Source of the DNA: Alnus glutinosa
Lineage: Eukaryota; Streptophyta; Magnoliopsida; Fagales; Betulaceae
Direction of reading: 5' to 3'
Assembly: GCF_958979055.1 (NCBI RefSeq)
Contig: NC_084891.1
Location: 25,629,501-25,693,500, forward strand
Length of the DNA: 64,000 nt
Position numbers and translations under genes: made by a program. The notes beneath the pieces are model-generated. The model was not told the origin of the DNA, searched no databases, and worked only from the letters and a program-made list of their open reading frames with translations. How positions within the stretch are numbered: the first letter of the stretch is position 1; each line of letters begins with the position of its first letter. This document shows, piece by piece, positions 1 through 12,300 of the stretch.

Positions 1-235
1 ACTGGGTCATTTAGAGGCATACTTGCTTTCTTGACCAAACACCTTTACTCTTTTTACTTACTTTCATTCTCAATACCACTGACTGATTTTGGCATTAGAG
101 TGACCCCTGTTATACCACTTGCAGGTTACTTCAACCTTTCTTTTCTCTCTCCCTTATAGGCACTCTTGATACAAAGCTTAGTGTGCAATCAACTGACTTC
201 TTCACAACTTAACAAAAATTACATCTACTTTCAAG

Positions 236-502
236 TGTTAAATTACCACTTATTTTAAAAGTTTAAATTGATAGAAATAGATAAATTTAATCACTTAATA
301 CTTTAACACTCCCTCTCATGTGTAGGCTTAGACTTCATTTTTAATAGGTGAGGTCTAACACGCAGAATATTTAATTGAAATGAGAGGTAAATGACAGAGT
401 CAAGGTTCAAACTCTAAACCTTTGGCTTTGATACCATGTTAAATCATCATTTATCACAAAAGGTTAAGCTGATAGAAAGAGGTAAATTTAATCACTTAAT
501 CA
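236..502 (-). mobile_element. TRIM-like mini LTR retroelement
   Basis: Two related direct repeats (236-308 and about 437-502) both begin TGTTAAAT on the plus strand and share the stretch ending in AATTTAATCACTTAAT. Read on the minus strand, the right copy is followed by TGGTATCAAAGCC, which resembles the initiator-tRNA-Met primer-binding site. The left copy is preceded by a purine run (GAGAGGGAG) and starts TG and ends CA. The interior is about 130 bp and non-coding. This is the architecture of a terminal-repeat retrotransposon in miniature. The terminal repeats have diverged and no clear target duplication was found. Confidence 0.55.
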
Positions 503-510
503 AAAGTGAT

Positions 511-896
511 TAAGGGTCCATTTGGGTTTGCGATTTCAAAAAGTGCGATTTAAAATAACGATTTTAAAATATGCAATTTGAAAAGTGATTTTTAAAAACA
601 TAGTAAGGGTGCGTTTGGAATTGCGATTTTGTAGAGAAAAAAATGCAATTTTAAACCAAATCGCAGAAAATGAACCGTTTGGAAACTGCGTTTTTTAAAA
701 AATTGCGATTTGAAAACGCAAAAAAAGTGCTTATTCAAATCGCAGACAATGTGATACTTTTTTGAAAACACAGTATTTTAAAAGGCTAACCTGCGATTTT
801 AAAGGCCAAACGCTTAATTGTGTTTTTAAAAATCAATTTTTAAATCGCTATTTTTGAATTGTACTTTTTGAAATTGCAAACTCAAATGAACCCTAA
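511..896. mobile_element. MITE, interleaved copy 1
   Basis: The left end reads AGGGTCCATTTGGGTTTGCG. The right end, reverse-complemented, reads AGGGTTCATTTGAGTTTGCA, and the similarity continues about 40 bp inward with repeated GCGATTT-type motifs. This is a terminal inverted repeat structure without coding capacity. A second pair of related ends begins inside this element and closes outside it. Confidence 0.55.
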
Positions 897-1118
897 GCGT
901 TTGGCAAAATCACAGTTTAACCTTTAAAATCGCAAATTGGCATTTAAAATTCCGTGTTTTAAAAAAAACACCATCTTACATACGATTTGAAAAAACAATT
1001 TTTTTTATGTTTTCAAATCTCAATTTTTAAAAGCGCAGTTCCCAAATGATTTATATTCTACAATTTTAAACCAAATCGCACTTATTATCTACGAAATCGC
1101 AATCTTAAACGCACTCTA
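605..1118. mobile_element. MITE, interleaved copy 2
   Basis: The left end near 607 reads GGGTGCGTTTGGAATTGCGA. The right end near 1115, reverse-complemented, reads GAGTGCGTTTAAGATTGCGA, and both continue with related TTT(T/C)GTAGA sequence. Each arm also carries the motif TTTTAAACCAAATCGCA. The inverted ends overlap those of the preceding element instead of nesting inside them. No coding sequence is present. Confidence 0.5.
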
Positions 1119-1858
1119 AATTTAATTACTTTATATATTCCTATTCGCTTAAGCTTTTACGATATGTTGTAATTTAATATCAAGAACCAAAATAACTAGA
1201 TTAATTGCTTTTATCTCATATGTGATCCTGCTCTATTACTTGCATGCTACTTTTAGCACATCAATGCACAAGAGTACCCGAGTTTGGCTCAGGTCCAATT
1301 TCACTTGAAACTGGATCGTGGGATTGGGACATGTATATCAAAACATAACACAAGTAATACAAGTCCTAATTTTAACAAATCCACTTTCAACTAGAATTGA
1401 ATCTTAGTAGAATCCAATACAATACTTTGGAAGGAACTAAATTCTCAAATTTCTTTAAAAATAAGGAAAGGAATTAATTCTCATAAATTGTTCATACAGG
1501 CTGAGTTGGGTTAACCGGAATTTTTTTATAGTATCTTTAATGAGCTTTCAATTTCAAAAAAACTAAGAAAAGCATACTCTAACAAACTCTCTATAATTTA
1601 TCTATTTTAGTTTTGGTCAGAATTTCACTCTAAATTTAGCTCATAAATTTGATTAGCTATTAAATATTTTATCATTTCTCTCTCATTTTACTTCACTTTT
1701 CACTTTTTCTCTCTTCTTATTTGTTAGAAGTAATTACTTAAAACCAATAAAAAATTAATATTTAGTTGAAATATATAATGATTTAGAGAGTTTGATGTAT
1801 GAAGCATTTTAAAAGTGATAAATAAATCAAAAAAATAAAATTTTAAACTAAAATGTAT

Positions 1859-2533
1859 GCTCTGTTTGTTTCGGCGTAAAATGATTTTTGGAAAATGATT
1901 TCGGTATTTTACAGTGTTTGGTAGAGGCGAAAATAATGGTCAACGAAAACTATTTTCGATTTGACCGTAAAAGCTTCTTTAATTTTTGGAAAACGATAAA
2001 AACTGTAAATCGTTTTCTGAAATTATATTCTTTGTCGTTGCACGCACGTTTGATATTTGATTGTCTGAATCCCGCAATAGTCGGTCGTTTAAAACTAGGC
2101 AGCATCGGAATTCGGCATCTGGCCACCGGAATAATGCCGGCCCCCGAATCCGGCGACATCTGGCCATCATCGCCGGATGCCGGCAGACCAGATTCTGGCA
2201 AAATCTGGCTGGAATCCGGCCATGGTCAGAAACCGGCCGGATCTGGCCAAATGGTCGGAATCCGGCCGGATATGACCGGACCCGGCCATTGATCCGGCCG
2301 GATCTGACAGGAGCCGGAAGAGTCCTGCTGGAATCTGGCCAAACATGCTCGCCGAAATCCGGCAACGATGACCGACCGTTGTCGAATTCCGGTGACAGTT
2401 GCATTTTCCTTTTTCGTAATTTTTTCGTGCGAACCAAATGCCGAAAAATATTTTCGAGATTTTTATTTTTAAAAAATTGATTTCGTCAAAAATATTTTAC
2501 GATGAAAACTATTTTACATCGAAACAAACGGAA
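1859..2533. mobile_element. MITE with CCGG-rich core
   Basis: The left end reads CTGTTTGTTTCGGCGTAAAA. The right end, reverse-complemented, reads CCGTTTGTTTCGATGTAAAA. The termini are AT-rich, but positions about 2100-2390 are GC-rich and dense in degenerate repeats of CCGGCC, ATCTGGCC and ATCCGGCC. Overlapping open frames in this core are by-products of the repeat. It looks like a non-autonomous DNA transposon. Confidence 0.6.
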
Positions 2534-2714
2534 CATTAGAGAAAAATTAGATAACTCACTAGAGATACTATTAATCTAGCTACATTGTAGCTCTTTTTAA
2601 GTTGTAAGTTATAGTCGACTTGGTTTGGTTACACACACAATGACACAATCCAGAACCATCCGTCTGAGGCGGGCCAGCCTGGTCCGAATCAGATATTTCC
2701 AAAAATACCCGCAC

Positions 2715-3374
2715 ATGAGGACCGTTTACAAACTCACATGACGCGCACGTGATCTATGCTATATTTGAATTCGGACCTAAGCGCCTTTTCTCCAATTCAC
2801 TTTAATCGAATCCCAATCGCCCGCTTTCAAATTCGCAGTTCGCAATTCCATTCAATTTATTCAAAAAATAACAAAACAAACAAAGCCTCTTTCGCAGAGC
2901 CCATAGCTTCCATTTCCACCAATCCAATCTTATCACTCTCTCGCTTCCTCCATCTCCTACAGGTACTCTCAGATCCGCCACGTTAGTCCCCCTGGTTCAG
3001 ATCAAAGTTTGATTACCTCATTTTATTTTTTTCGAAATTTTTCGAAATCTTTCGTATTCTTTACCTAATCTGTTATCCAAATAGAGTATTAGGCTATCCA
3101 GTTTCTGCTGATTATTTCAATATTTTTTGCATCGAAGCCTAATTTCTATGCCGTTGATATGCAAAATGTCATCGTATTTTGGATATTTTGTGGTCTTTTT
3201 ACCTGATTAATGATCGGGAAACAATGAGTTTCGATTTTGGATATTTTTTCGTCAGATGAACAATGCGGTGCATGGAAACACTAATTTCGTTGTTGTTTTA
3301 TTTGTATATTATATAGTATTGAGGGATTTTTTAGGGTTTTCGATTTGGTTTAGAAGGGATCGCATAAGCTGGAG
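2715..3374 (+). promoter_or_regulatory. Promoter and 5' leader of the KIN-4C gene
   Basis: A CACGTG G-box core lies at 2746-2751. A CCGTT core at 2722-2726 is the reverse of the AACGG core found in M-phase-specific (MSA) promoter elements. A pyrimidine-rich leader follows and a probable leader intron (donor after CTCCTACAG near 2961, acceptor near 3352) ends just before the ATG. The motifs are visible. That they act in cell-cycle control is inference from the kinesin family. Confidence 0.35.
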
Positions 3375-6300
3375 ATGGATAATTCGGAAGTGAGGAATGC
3401 AGATTCTTCACAATGCGTGCGAGTCGCAGTTAACGTTCGACCTTTGATCACATCCGAGCTGCTGCACGGCTGCACGGATTGCATTTCCGTCGTTCCTGGT
3501 GAACCTCAGGTACCAAATTTTTTCAGTTAAATACTTCTATTGAATATGAACTTTTGGTTTTCATATGCTAAAACGTGTATGATGGAGCTGTTTTTTCATA
3601 ATTTACAACGTAGTTACTTATATTTGATATTACATTAGATATTTTTCACTATAATGTTTCAATTTAAAAGTTCTAAATCTGTTTAGAATGTTGAAATTTT
3701 AGTTTGTTTCACGTGCGATTTCTATTGGGTGTTCAAATAGGTACAAATCGGGTCGCATTTGTTCACCTATGATTACGTTTACGGTAGTACGGGTCCCCCC
3801 TGTTCTAGATTATATGATGATTGCGTTGCTCCTCTTGTTGATGCGCTACTCCATGGTTACAATGCCACGGTTCTTGCATATGGCCAGGTTTAACTTTCAT
3901 ACAGCTATTCTTGTTGGTTTTGTTTTTATGTTGAGCCCATCACTTGAACATGTTTTTTTTAATCTCGATATGCATATTGAGTTTGTTCTGTTTTAATATT
4001 TAAGACGGGTTCGGGAAAAACATACACGATGGGGACTAACTATATGGGGGAAGGAAGTAATGGTGGAGTTATACCTAAAGTAGTGGAAAGTATATTCAAA
4101 AGAGTGGAGGCGACGAAAGATTCCACAGAATTTTTGATTAGAGTATCATTTATTGAGGTAAAAGATGCTTCCAGTTAGTTTAATAATTTTTCTTTCTCCA
4201 TCTTAGTGGTTGATTTCATTTGCGGAATGTGGTATGCTTTGATGACAGATATTCAAGGAAGAAGTGTTCGACTTGCTTGATCCAAATTCACCGGTTGCCT
4301 CTAAAGCTGATGGGGCACCTCTGGCAAAGCCTGCAGTGCCAGCAAGAGTTCCCATACAAATCAGAGAAACAGTAAATGGAGGAATAACACTTGCTGGTGT
4401 GACTGAGGCGGAAGTTAGAACAAAAGAAGAGATGGCAACGCATCTATCTCGTGGTTCTCAGTCTCGTGCCACTGGGAGTACAAATATGAATAGCCAATCA
4501 AGGTACACATTTCATAATGCTATATATTTCGATGTGTTTTCCCTCAGTGTCTATTAATATTTTTTGAATAGGTTCAGACTATTTAAAATCCACTTGTTTT
4601 TTCTACTATTCACTATTTAAATTCGTTCACATCTTCCTTGTAATCATGCGTTTCTTTATGTTATTGGAAGTTTTATAGTTTATAATGTTGAGTTTCATGT
4701 TTTTTTTTTTGGTACTGTTTTTCAGTCGCTCACATGCTATCTTTACAATTACCATGGAGCAAAAGAAACCTTCTCACTGCCTGCCTGGAGTAACTAATGA
4801 CGACATTGGTGATGATATCTTATGTGCAAAGCTACATCTAGTTGATCTTGCTGGTTCTGAACGTGCAAAACGAACGGGTGCTGATGGCATGCGTTTCAAA
4901 GAAGGTATATTTAATGTTTACACAGTGGAGACTTTCCTTGGTCTAGGAGTTTCAATTCTGTTCCAATAGGGTTATTTGGATGGTGGCAAGATGAACACCT
5001 ATAGCTTTATTGTTTTTATTTTTTTATATCCTCATCCATGGTGAATTTGATATATGGAGCAATAAATTTGTTAAATTATTTCAAGTGGTGTCTGTTTGAT
5101 TTTCTTTTTATGTGGTTTAGGCATTCATATCAATAAGGGTTTGCTGGCTCTTGGGAATGTGATAAGTGCATTGGGAGACGAGAAAAAGAGGAAAGAAGGA
5201 GGTCATGTTCCATATCGTGATAGCAAGTTGACGCGCTTGTTACAGGTAAGGGGATAATCTTCTTCTTCTTCTTCTTCTTTTTTTTTTTTTTCTTTCCCAC
5301 TTAATATTTTAGAGGGAACTTCTCGCAATTTGCCTGCAATACTGTTAATTGAAGATGATCTAACTTGTGTACTCTATTTGAGACATGCATTTGCTTATAG
5401 TCATATGAAAGGGCATGCTCTTTTTTTTTTTTTTGGTTGAATCTAGATTATTAAGTTATAGAGAGGATATGCAGATTTTTTGGGGAAAATAAATTACTAC
5501 ATTATATTTTTACTTTACATGGGAGCACGCAGTAAGAGCATCTACAATGGCTTATGCATTTCGGATTTCTATGTAAAATGGCTAACAAACTCCTAAAAAA
5601 CATCTTCATATGTTCCTTTAAACGAAATGCATTTTGCATTTCATCTGCAGTGCTTACCCAAATGTATGGAAACACTGTAGATGAATGCATATGTTTTTTT
5701 TTACTGATTTTCTCTCTCCCTCTCTCCTTCATTAAAGAGCAAGTATATGTTTGGAAAATGAAATAAAAGAAAGGATCTTTAAATGAGAGAGAAAGAATAC
5801 TTATAAAAAAAAAGGATATAGATGAAGAACAGATATTTAGATGTCGAGTGCATTTGAAAAGTTATCAGCTAAAATAGAAAAGGTAACTTTTGGTTTGCTA
5901 TTTTAGATAGAAATGTAAAGAATCCATTGTGAATGCTCTAAGAAAGTGTTATGTGGACTCTGCAACATAAGAACACAAAATAATTGAAAAGGGGCCATTA
6001 ATAGTAACACAATTTTTGTTGTTAAGTTACACATGAATGCAATAAGTTTTGAACCCACATCCCAATCTTACAGGGGTAGTGCCATCTATCTAAAGCTCAT
6101 TGGCAAAGTCATTATTGACTCGTTATGGTGTTTATATGAAAGTTATTCACTAAGCCCTGAAAAACACTCACTCCTGATCATTGGAATTTGAATTTGTAGG
6201 ATTCTCTTGGAGGAAACAGCAAAACAGTCATGATTGGTATGTGTCATTTATGTCTATCAAGGCAATATAATGCTTCTTTTAATCATTTAAGATCTTGCTC

Positions 6301-9300
6301 TCTTGTAATTTATTATTTTATTCTAAGATTTTATGTTAAAAATTTTCTGTATGCAATTGAAGCTTGTGTCAGTCCTGCTGATACAAATGCTGAGGAAACT
6401 CTTAACACTTTGAAGTATGCAAATCGTGCTCGCAACATTCAGAACAAGGCAGTTGTAAGTTTTCATTTGTAATTATATTTGTTCTTTGTTGACATGTAAA
6501 GCTCCTGTTTCTGATGATCTTGCCTTCTTTCTTGATTCTAGATCAATCGTGATCCAATGGCTGCTCAGTTACAGAGAATGCGGAGCCAAATTGAGCAGTT
6601 GCAGGCTGAGCTTCTATTTTATCGCAGTGATGCCAGTACACCATTTGAGGAACTCCAGGTCATCATATAAGAAAAGTTAGTGTGTGCTCCTTATTTGCTG
6701 GTTTCGGATGTTTATTATTAATATTTGGCTTTTCCAGATTCTCAAATACAAAATATCTTTACTTGAAGCGAGCAACGCAGAGCTACAACGGGAGCTTCAA
6801 GACCGTCGAGTTACCTGTGAGCATTTAACACAACATGCTCTTAATGCTCAGGTTTTTACCTAATTGCTTCTTTTCAGTGGTTATAAGATGTTATGATTTA
6901 TTATATTATCTTCCCTGACATGTTAAAATCCAGTTTTGAAATCTCACTGACATCTCATGGTTTAGGTTGAAAAAGACAAGCTGATAATGAAAATTGAATC
7001 AGCTCGAAGTGGTAAATCCTGGGATGAGATCGATTCCAGTTCAAATCAGGTTTGAGAGCATTTATTTTCTTGCTCAGGTTATTTCAGCTTTTTGACAAAA
7101 GAAAGCATTTTGCTGACACAAAATTCTAAACTTGTCAGGATTTTGACTTGGTAAAAAATTATGTCTCAAAAATTCAAGAGTTAGAAGGAGAACTATTGCA
7201 CTTGAAAAATTTGAATAGCTCAAAACGCAGACGATCCGTAGATTGTGTTGACTCAGATGATGATAGGTTCTGCTCGAAAAATGTGTTATTTCCATGTACT
7301 AACGAGTATCCATCTGATTATGAAACAAAAGCTGTGGATATTTCAGGTAACATATGAAATGCTATTTTTCATTATGTTGCTTTACATTGCTTTACATTGC
7401 TTTACTTTGTTTTTGATTTTGTTTAGCACATAAGTTTTGCTAGTTTTTATTACAACTAATTTCAGTGCTTTTAGATGTTGTTCCATGAAAGCCATGTCAT
7501 GATATTTTGGTACTTTAGTGGTTAGGGTACAATTGTAGTCAGGAATATAGTGTGTTTGGTAGGAGATTGTTGCCCAACATTTCCTTTTGTTGTCATGATC
7601 TCTGCATTTTATCTTCAATCCTGGAGCTGGCTAGATGATGGTGCAAATTAAATTATATAAAACTCGTATGCAGATGAGATTGAAGTTGATGAAAAGGAGC
7701 TAGAACATTCCTCTCTTCAGGAAAAATTGGATATGGAGCTCAAAGAATTGGACAAAAAACTGGAGCAGAAAGAGGTAAAAGTTATCATATTTTTAGTTAC
7801 ATTATCATTGCTACCTAGATTTACCTGTATGTTCCAATTTAAGGAGACTGAATTGTTGGTAGAGTTTTTCGCCTTTTGTGTTGGTTGCTTCTTAACCCAG
7901 GTAGACTTTACCAATTCATAAAATGGGAAAGGAGCTTTTTTTCCTTACAAAAACTAATTATGTTTAACCTTTTGTGATGGTTGCTTCTTAACCCAGGTAG
8001 ACATTTACCAATTCATTAAATGGAAAAGGTTTTTTTTTGCCCTAGAAAAACTTCTCATGAATCACCTACTTTTGCCAATTTTTATAGTAAATATGTGAGT
8101 ATCTCTTATATATCAAGAGACAAAAAAATGAATCACATATTTGGGTATGTGATCTAGTGTTAAATCTTTAATTTCTTACAATCTTTGATTTGCTTGTTTA
8201 CATTCTTGATTACTGTGGGTCTTTTCATCATTCATGCTTTACTTGTTGAAGGCTGAAATGAAGCGGTTTGCAAGTGGCGATACTTCAGTTCTTAAACAAC
8301 ATTATGAGAAGAAGGTTCAGGATTTAGAACAAGAGAAGAAATCTTTGCTGGTCAGTGCTGGTTCTGTAAAACTTTGGCTGTGATTGAAAGGTCTTCTTAG
8401 TAAGCCATTTTCTACCTGTTGTTTGTTGGCAGAAAGAGATCGAGGATTTGAGGTACAATCTTGCAAATATTTCATCTACTTCTGATGATGGTGCTCAAAA
8501 GTTGAAAGAAAATTATCTTCAAAAGTTAAATATCCTGGAGGCACAGGTGAATATTAAATTACCTTTTTCCCCTTTCATCGGCATTCATACTTTTGAGACT
8601 CATAATTTGTGTTATTTTGTGTTGCAGGTTTCAGAGTTGAAGAAGAAACAAGATGCTCAAGCTCAACTGCTGAGACAAAAACAAAAAAGTGATGAGGCTG
8701 CAAAACGACTGCAGGATGAGATTCATCGAATAAAATCTCAAAAGGTGCAATTTGGTAGTGGAAGGACCTTGTTATTCCAAAATAGATACAATTATTTTTT
8801 CTCTGAGTATCGGTGCTATATTGTGTCTTTAGGTTCAACTGCAACATAAGATTAAGCAAGAGTCTGAGCAATTTAGGTTATGGAAGGCATCACGAGAAAA
8901 AGAAGTTCTTCAGGTATGCATAGATAGAGTGATCATTCTTTTCATGTTCAGTAGATGGTTTCAAAATGCTTTAGAGATTATTTGTTAAAACTAGACATGT
9001 GGATTACATAAGTTTCACACTGAAGATGCTTAGTATCTTTTGTTGGGACTAGAATAGGGGCCTTTAAAATCATACGTCCTATAGTTTGGTCATGGATTTC
9101 CTGGGACTGCGAATATATATAACAATCTATCTATCTAGCCATCTCTCTCTCTCTCTCTCTCTCTCCATGTGTGCGTGTATTAAATAGCTCTATCATGAAA
9201 CTTCCATTCTGCTTGTTTTAATGCAAATCATTTTGCCGTATTAGAATTAGATGGAGCAGCTAAAATTTGCTCTTGCTAGATGCACAAGTAATATATATTT

Positions 9301-12300
9301 ATGTATGTATGTATGTATGTGGCTTTGATCGGTAAACTTTTAAGATGCAATGCATAGAGCAGCTTGACTATTGTGTCTTGTTCTATTAACATTGTTCGTT
9401 ATATAATTCCAAGGGGTAGCTCAATTGGTTGGGATCACACTTTATAAAGCGGAGTCACTAGTTTCAATCTCCCCTTTCCCCTCCCCTTGGGGCCAAAAAA
9501 TTACGTATTAAAAAAAAACATTGTTCATTATCATACGGTAGTAAGTATTTTGGATTTCATTTTTGTCAATCACCAGCTGAAGAAAGAGGGGAGAAGGAAT
9601 GAGTATGAGATGCATAAGCTACTAGCTCTGAATCAGAGGCAAAAAATGGTAAGCTGATGTTTGCCTAGGATTCTATGAACTTACTAGTTTAAGAGAAATT
9701 GTACTTATCTTTTGTGTTTCACGCCAGGTTTTGCAACGAAAAACTGAAGAAGCTTCTCTGGCTACAAAAAGGCTAAAAGAACTTCTAGAATCTAAAAAAT
9801 GTTCCTCACGTGAAACTTCTGGTTAGGATTTATACTGCATCATGCAGTTTACCTTTTTTTTTTCCTTTTCTTTTTAAATTATTATTATTATTTTCTGTTT
9901 CCTGTGTTTATAATTTGTTGATGAGTTATCTTTTATATGCAGGAGCTGGAAATGGTGCTGGAATTCAGGTATTTAATACGGAATATGATAATAGACACAA
10001 ACAATTACGTGGTTCGGTCTATGACCTACGTCCACAGGATAATTTGGGCTACATTTTGTTCTTATTTCTTTGAGTGATGTTTACAATATAACAAGCTCTT
10101 ATTTATAGGAGAATTAGATAATACAAATAAACTTTAACTACAACTAGGTAACGTGATTAAGTGATAAACTTCAACTGTATCTATGTCACAGTCTTCAACT
10201 ATAATTAGGTTATAGTCTTCAACTGTGGGTAGGTGATAATCTTCAACTGTAGCTTGGTTTCTTGATCTCCTGATATATTCTAACAGTTTGTGTATGCATT
10301 GATGAGTAAATGATCTGGTGTCATATAACAATTGCTTTTTGAATGCTTATGTTTAGCACAAGGTTGACATTCATTATTTCATGTTTCTTGATGTATCTTA
10401 TTATTGGATTTGGGTGTCGGCCTCTTTTGAAGGCTCTGATGCAAGCAATTGAGCATGAGCTTGAAGTCACTGTACGGGTACATGAAGTGCGTGCTGAGTA
10501 TGAACGTCAAATGGAAGAGTGAGTTTTTATTTATTTATTTCCACTTAGAGATGTTTGAGCTTTCTAGAATTAACAAGGTTGAAGAGGACCAGTTTTTTAA
10601 CTTGAGTTGTTTTTTGCGCCGTGGTTGTGGCGATAAAATGGTTTCATTTTCTTTACATCTGTGGTTAGATTAGAACAGAGGGTATATAGTATATTCTAGA
10701 TTGTCTATTCTGATAGGAACTTGCTGCTTTTGTACTTTAAACAGTTTCTTATTTGTAGTTTCCTGAATTTTCTGTCCAAACTCTAAACAAGTCTCTTAAT
10801 GTCTGTTTTACTAATTTCATTTTTCAGAAAGCAAATGCTTGCTGTTATGTATTTGAGGTGTTGCTTGAAAGTTTTGTGCTTGCGCAGATTTTCTCTTAAC
10901 ATCACTAATTGCTATAATAAATGGCAACAACAAAAAAAGGAAAAAGAGGTTAATAAATGAAATGGTCTAATGGAAATTGGATGCTAGAGCATGAGTAAAT
11001 CACAATAGAGATAATTGTTGCAAGACCAAGTGTTGAGAACTAGGGAGAAAAATCCAGAACTTTAAGGAGAACTGCAATTTGTAGCTTACACACTGAATTG
11101 CACAATGTTAAATCCAATAGACATAATTGATGCAAGACCAAATTACAAGAGAAGTGGGGTGATAAATTCAGAGCTTCAATGAGATTATGATTCTGGCTAA
11201 TCTGGAAATTTCTGCTTGCTTAGATATTTAATTGCACAAAGTTCTATTTATGGGTTGATTGGAAAATAAATACTGTCAAAACCAGAGTCTTGCAAGTAGT
11301 TAAAACTGCAACTTTAATGTTCTATAGAATGGAAACATATAGTCTGATGGTATTTTACAATAGACAAGAAGATTTGGGTATTAAATTTATTTCAGGCATT
11401 AAGTAAATTAATGTCGACTCAAATGCTTGAAATTTTTTTCATTTTGTTTCAGCCATTTTAATTTAAGAGTTGGTTTTCATGCTTAGTTTAGTATGTTCAG
11501 TATCATTCGATATGCAACTTCTAGATTTTCTTTCTTGCTTGTACCATATAAATTTTCATATGGGGTATTGAGACTTTATTATGGAACTTCTTATCAGTTT
11601 TTGCTGCCCGAGTTAATCCTAGTTACGTTTCTTGATATTATAGGAGGGCTAGGATGGCCAAGGAAGTTGCAAAATTGAAGGAAGAAGCATATTTGCTCAA
11701 GCAGTCAAAATTAAGGTGAAAAGTTTTCTAATGAATATCCTTTGGTTAGGTTTTTTAATATTCTCCTTAGATGGCAACCGATGCTTAAAGACCTCTACTT
11801 TGTATTTTTTTTTTTTTTTTTTGAAATTTACCTTCAATTGCTTTTGATGTAGTGATGGCTGTGAAACAATGTCTCCTGGTGCAAGAAATTCGAGGATTTT
11901 TGCACTTGAAAACATGCTCGCTACTTCATCTAGCACCTTGGTTTCTATGGCGTCACAGTTGTCAGAAGCAGAAGAGCGTGAACGGATTTTTAGCGGCAGG
12001 GGTCGTTGGAACCAAATCCGGTCTCTCGCTGATGCCAAAAATATAATGAATTATTTGTTTAATTTAGCATCCTCCTCCAGGTAGTAATTTTTTGGCAAGT
12101 CAAAGTTTTCATTTAAAGGTCCCTTGTGTATTTTTATGTAACTGATTGGTTTGCCATTACGTCATTGTTGCACTGCTAACCTTGCATTTTGTGTTTGGTT
12201 TAGGCCAAGCCAAAGTAAAGGGCTTTTTCTTTTTTTCTTTTTTAAAAAAAACCTAGTAAAAAAAAAAAACTTTGTAATGCTCTTAACTAAACCTTTTCTT

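Noticed and set aside
1888-2480. Several overlapping frames of 80-150 codons on both strands
   Set aside because: They arise from the low-stop CCGG repeat core of a MITE; none has protein-like composition.
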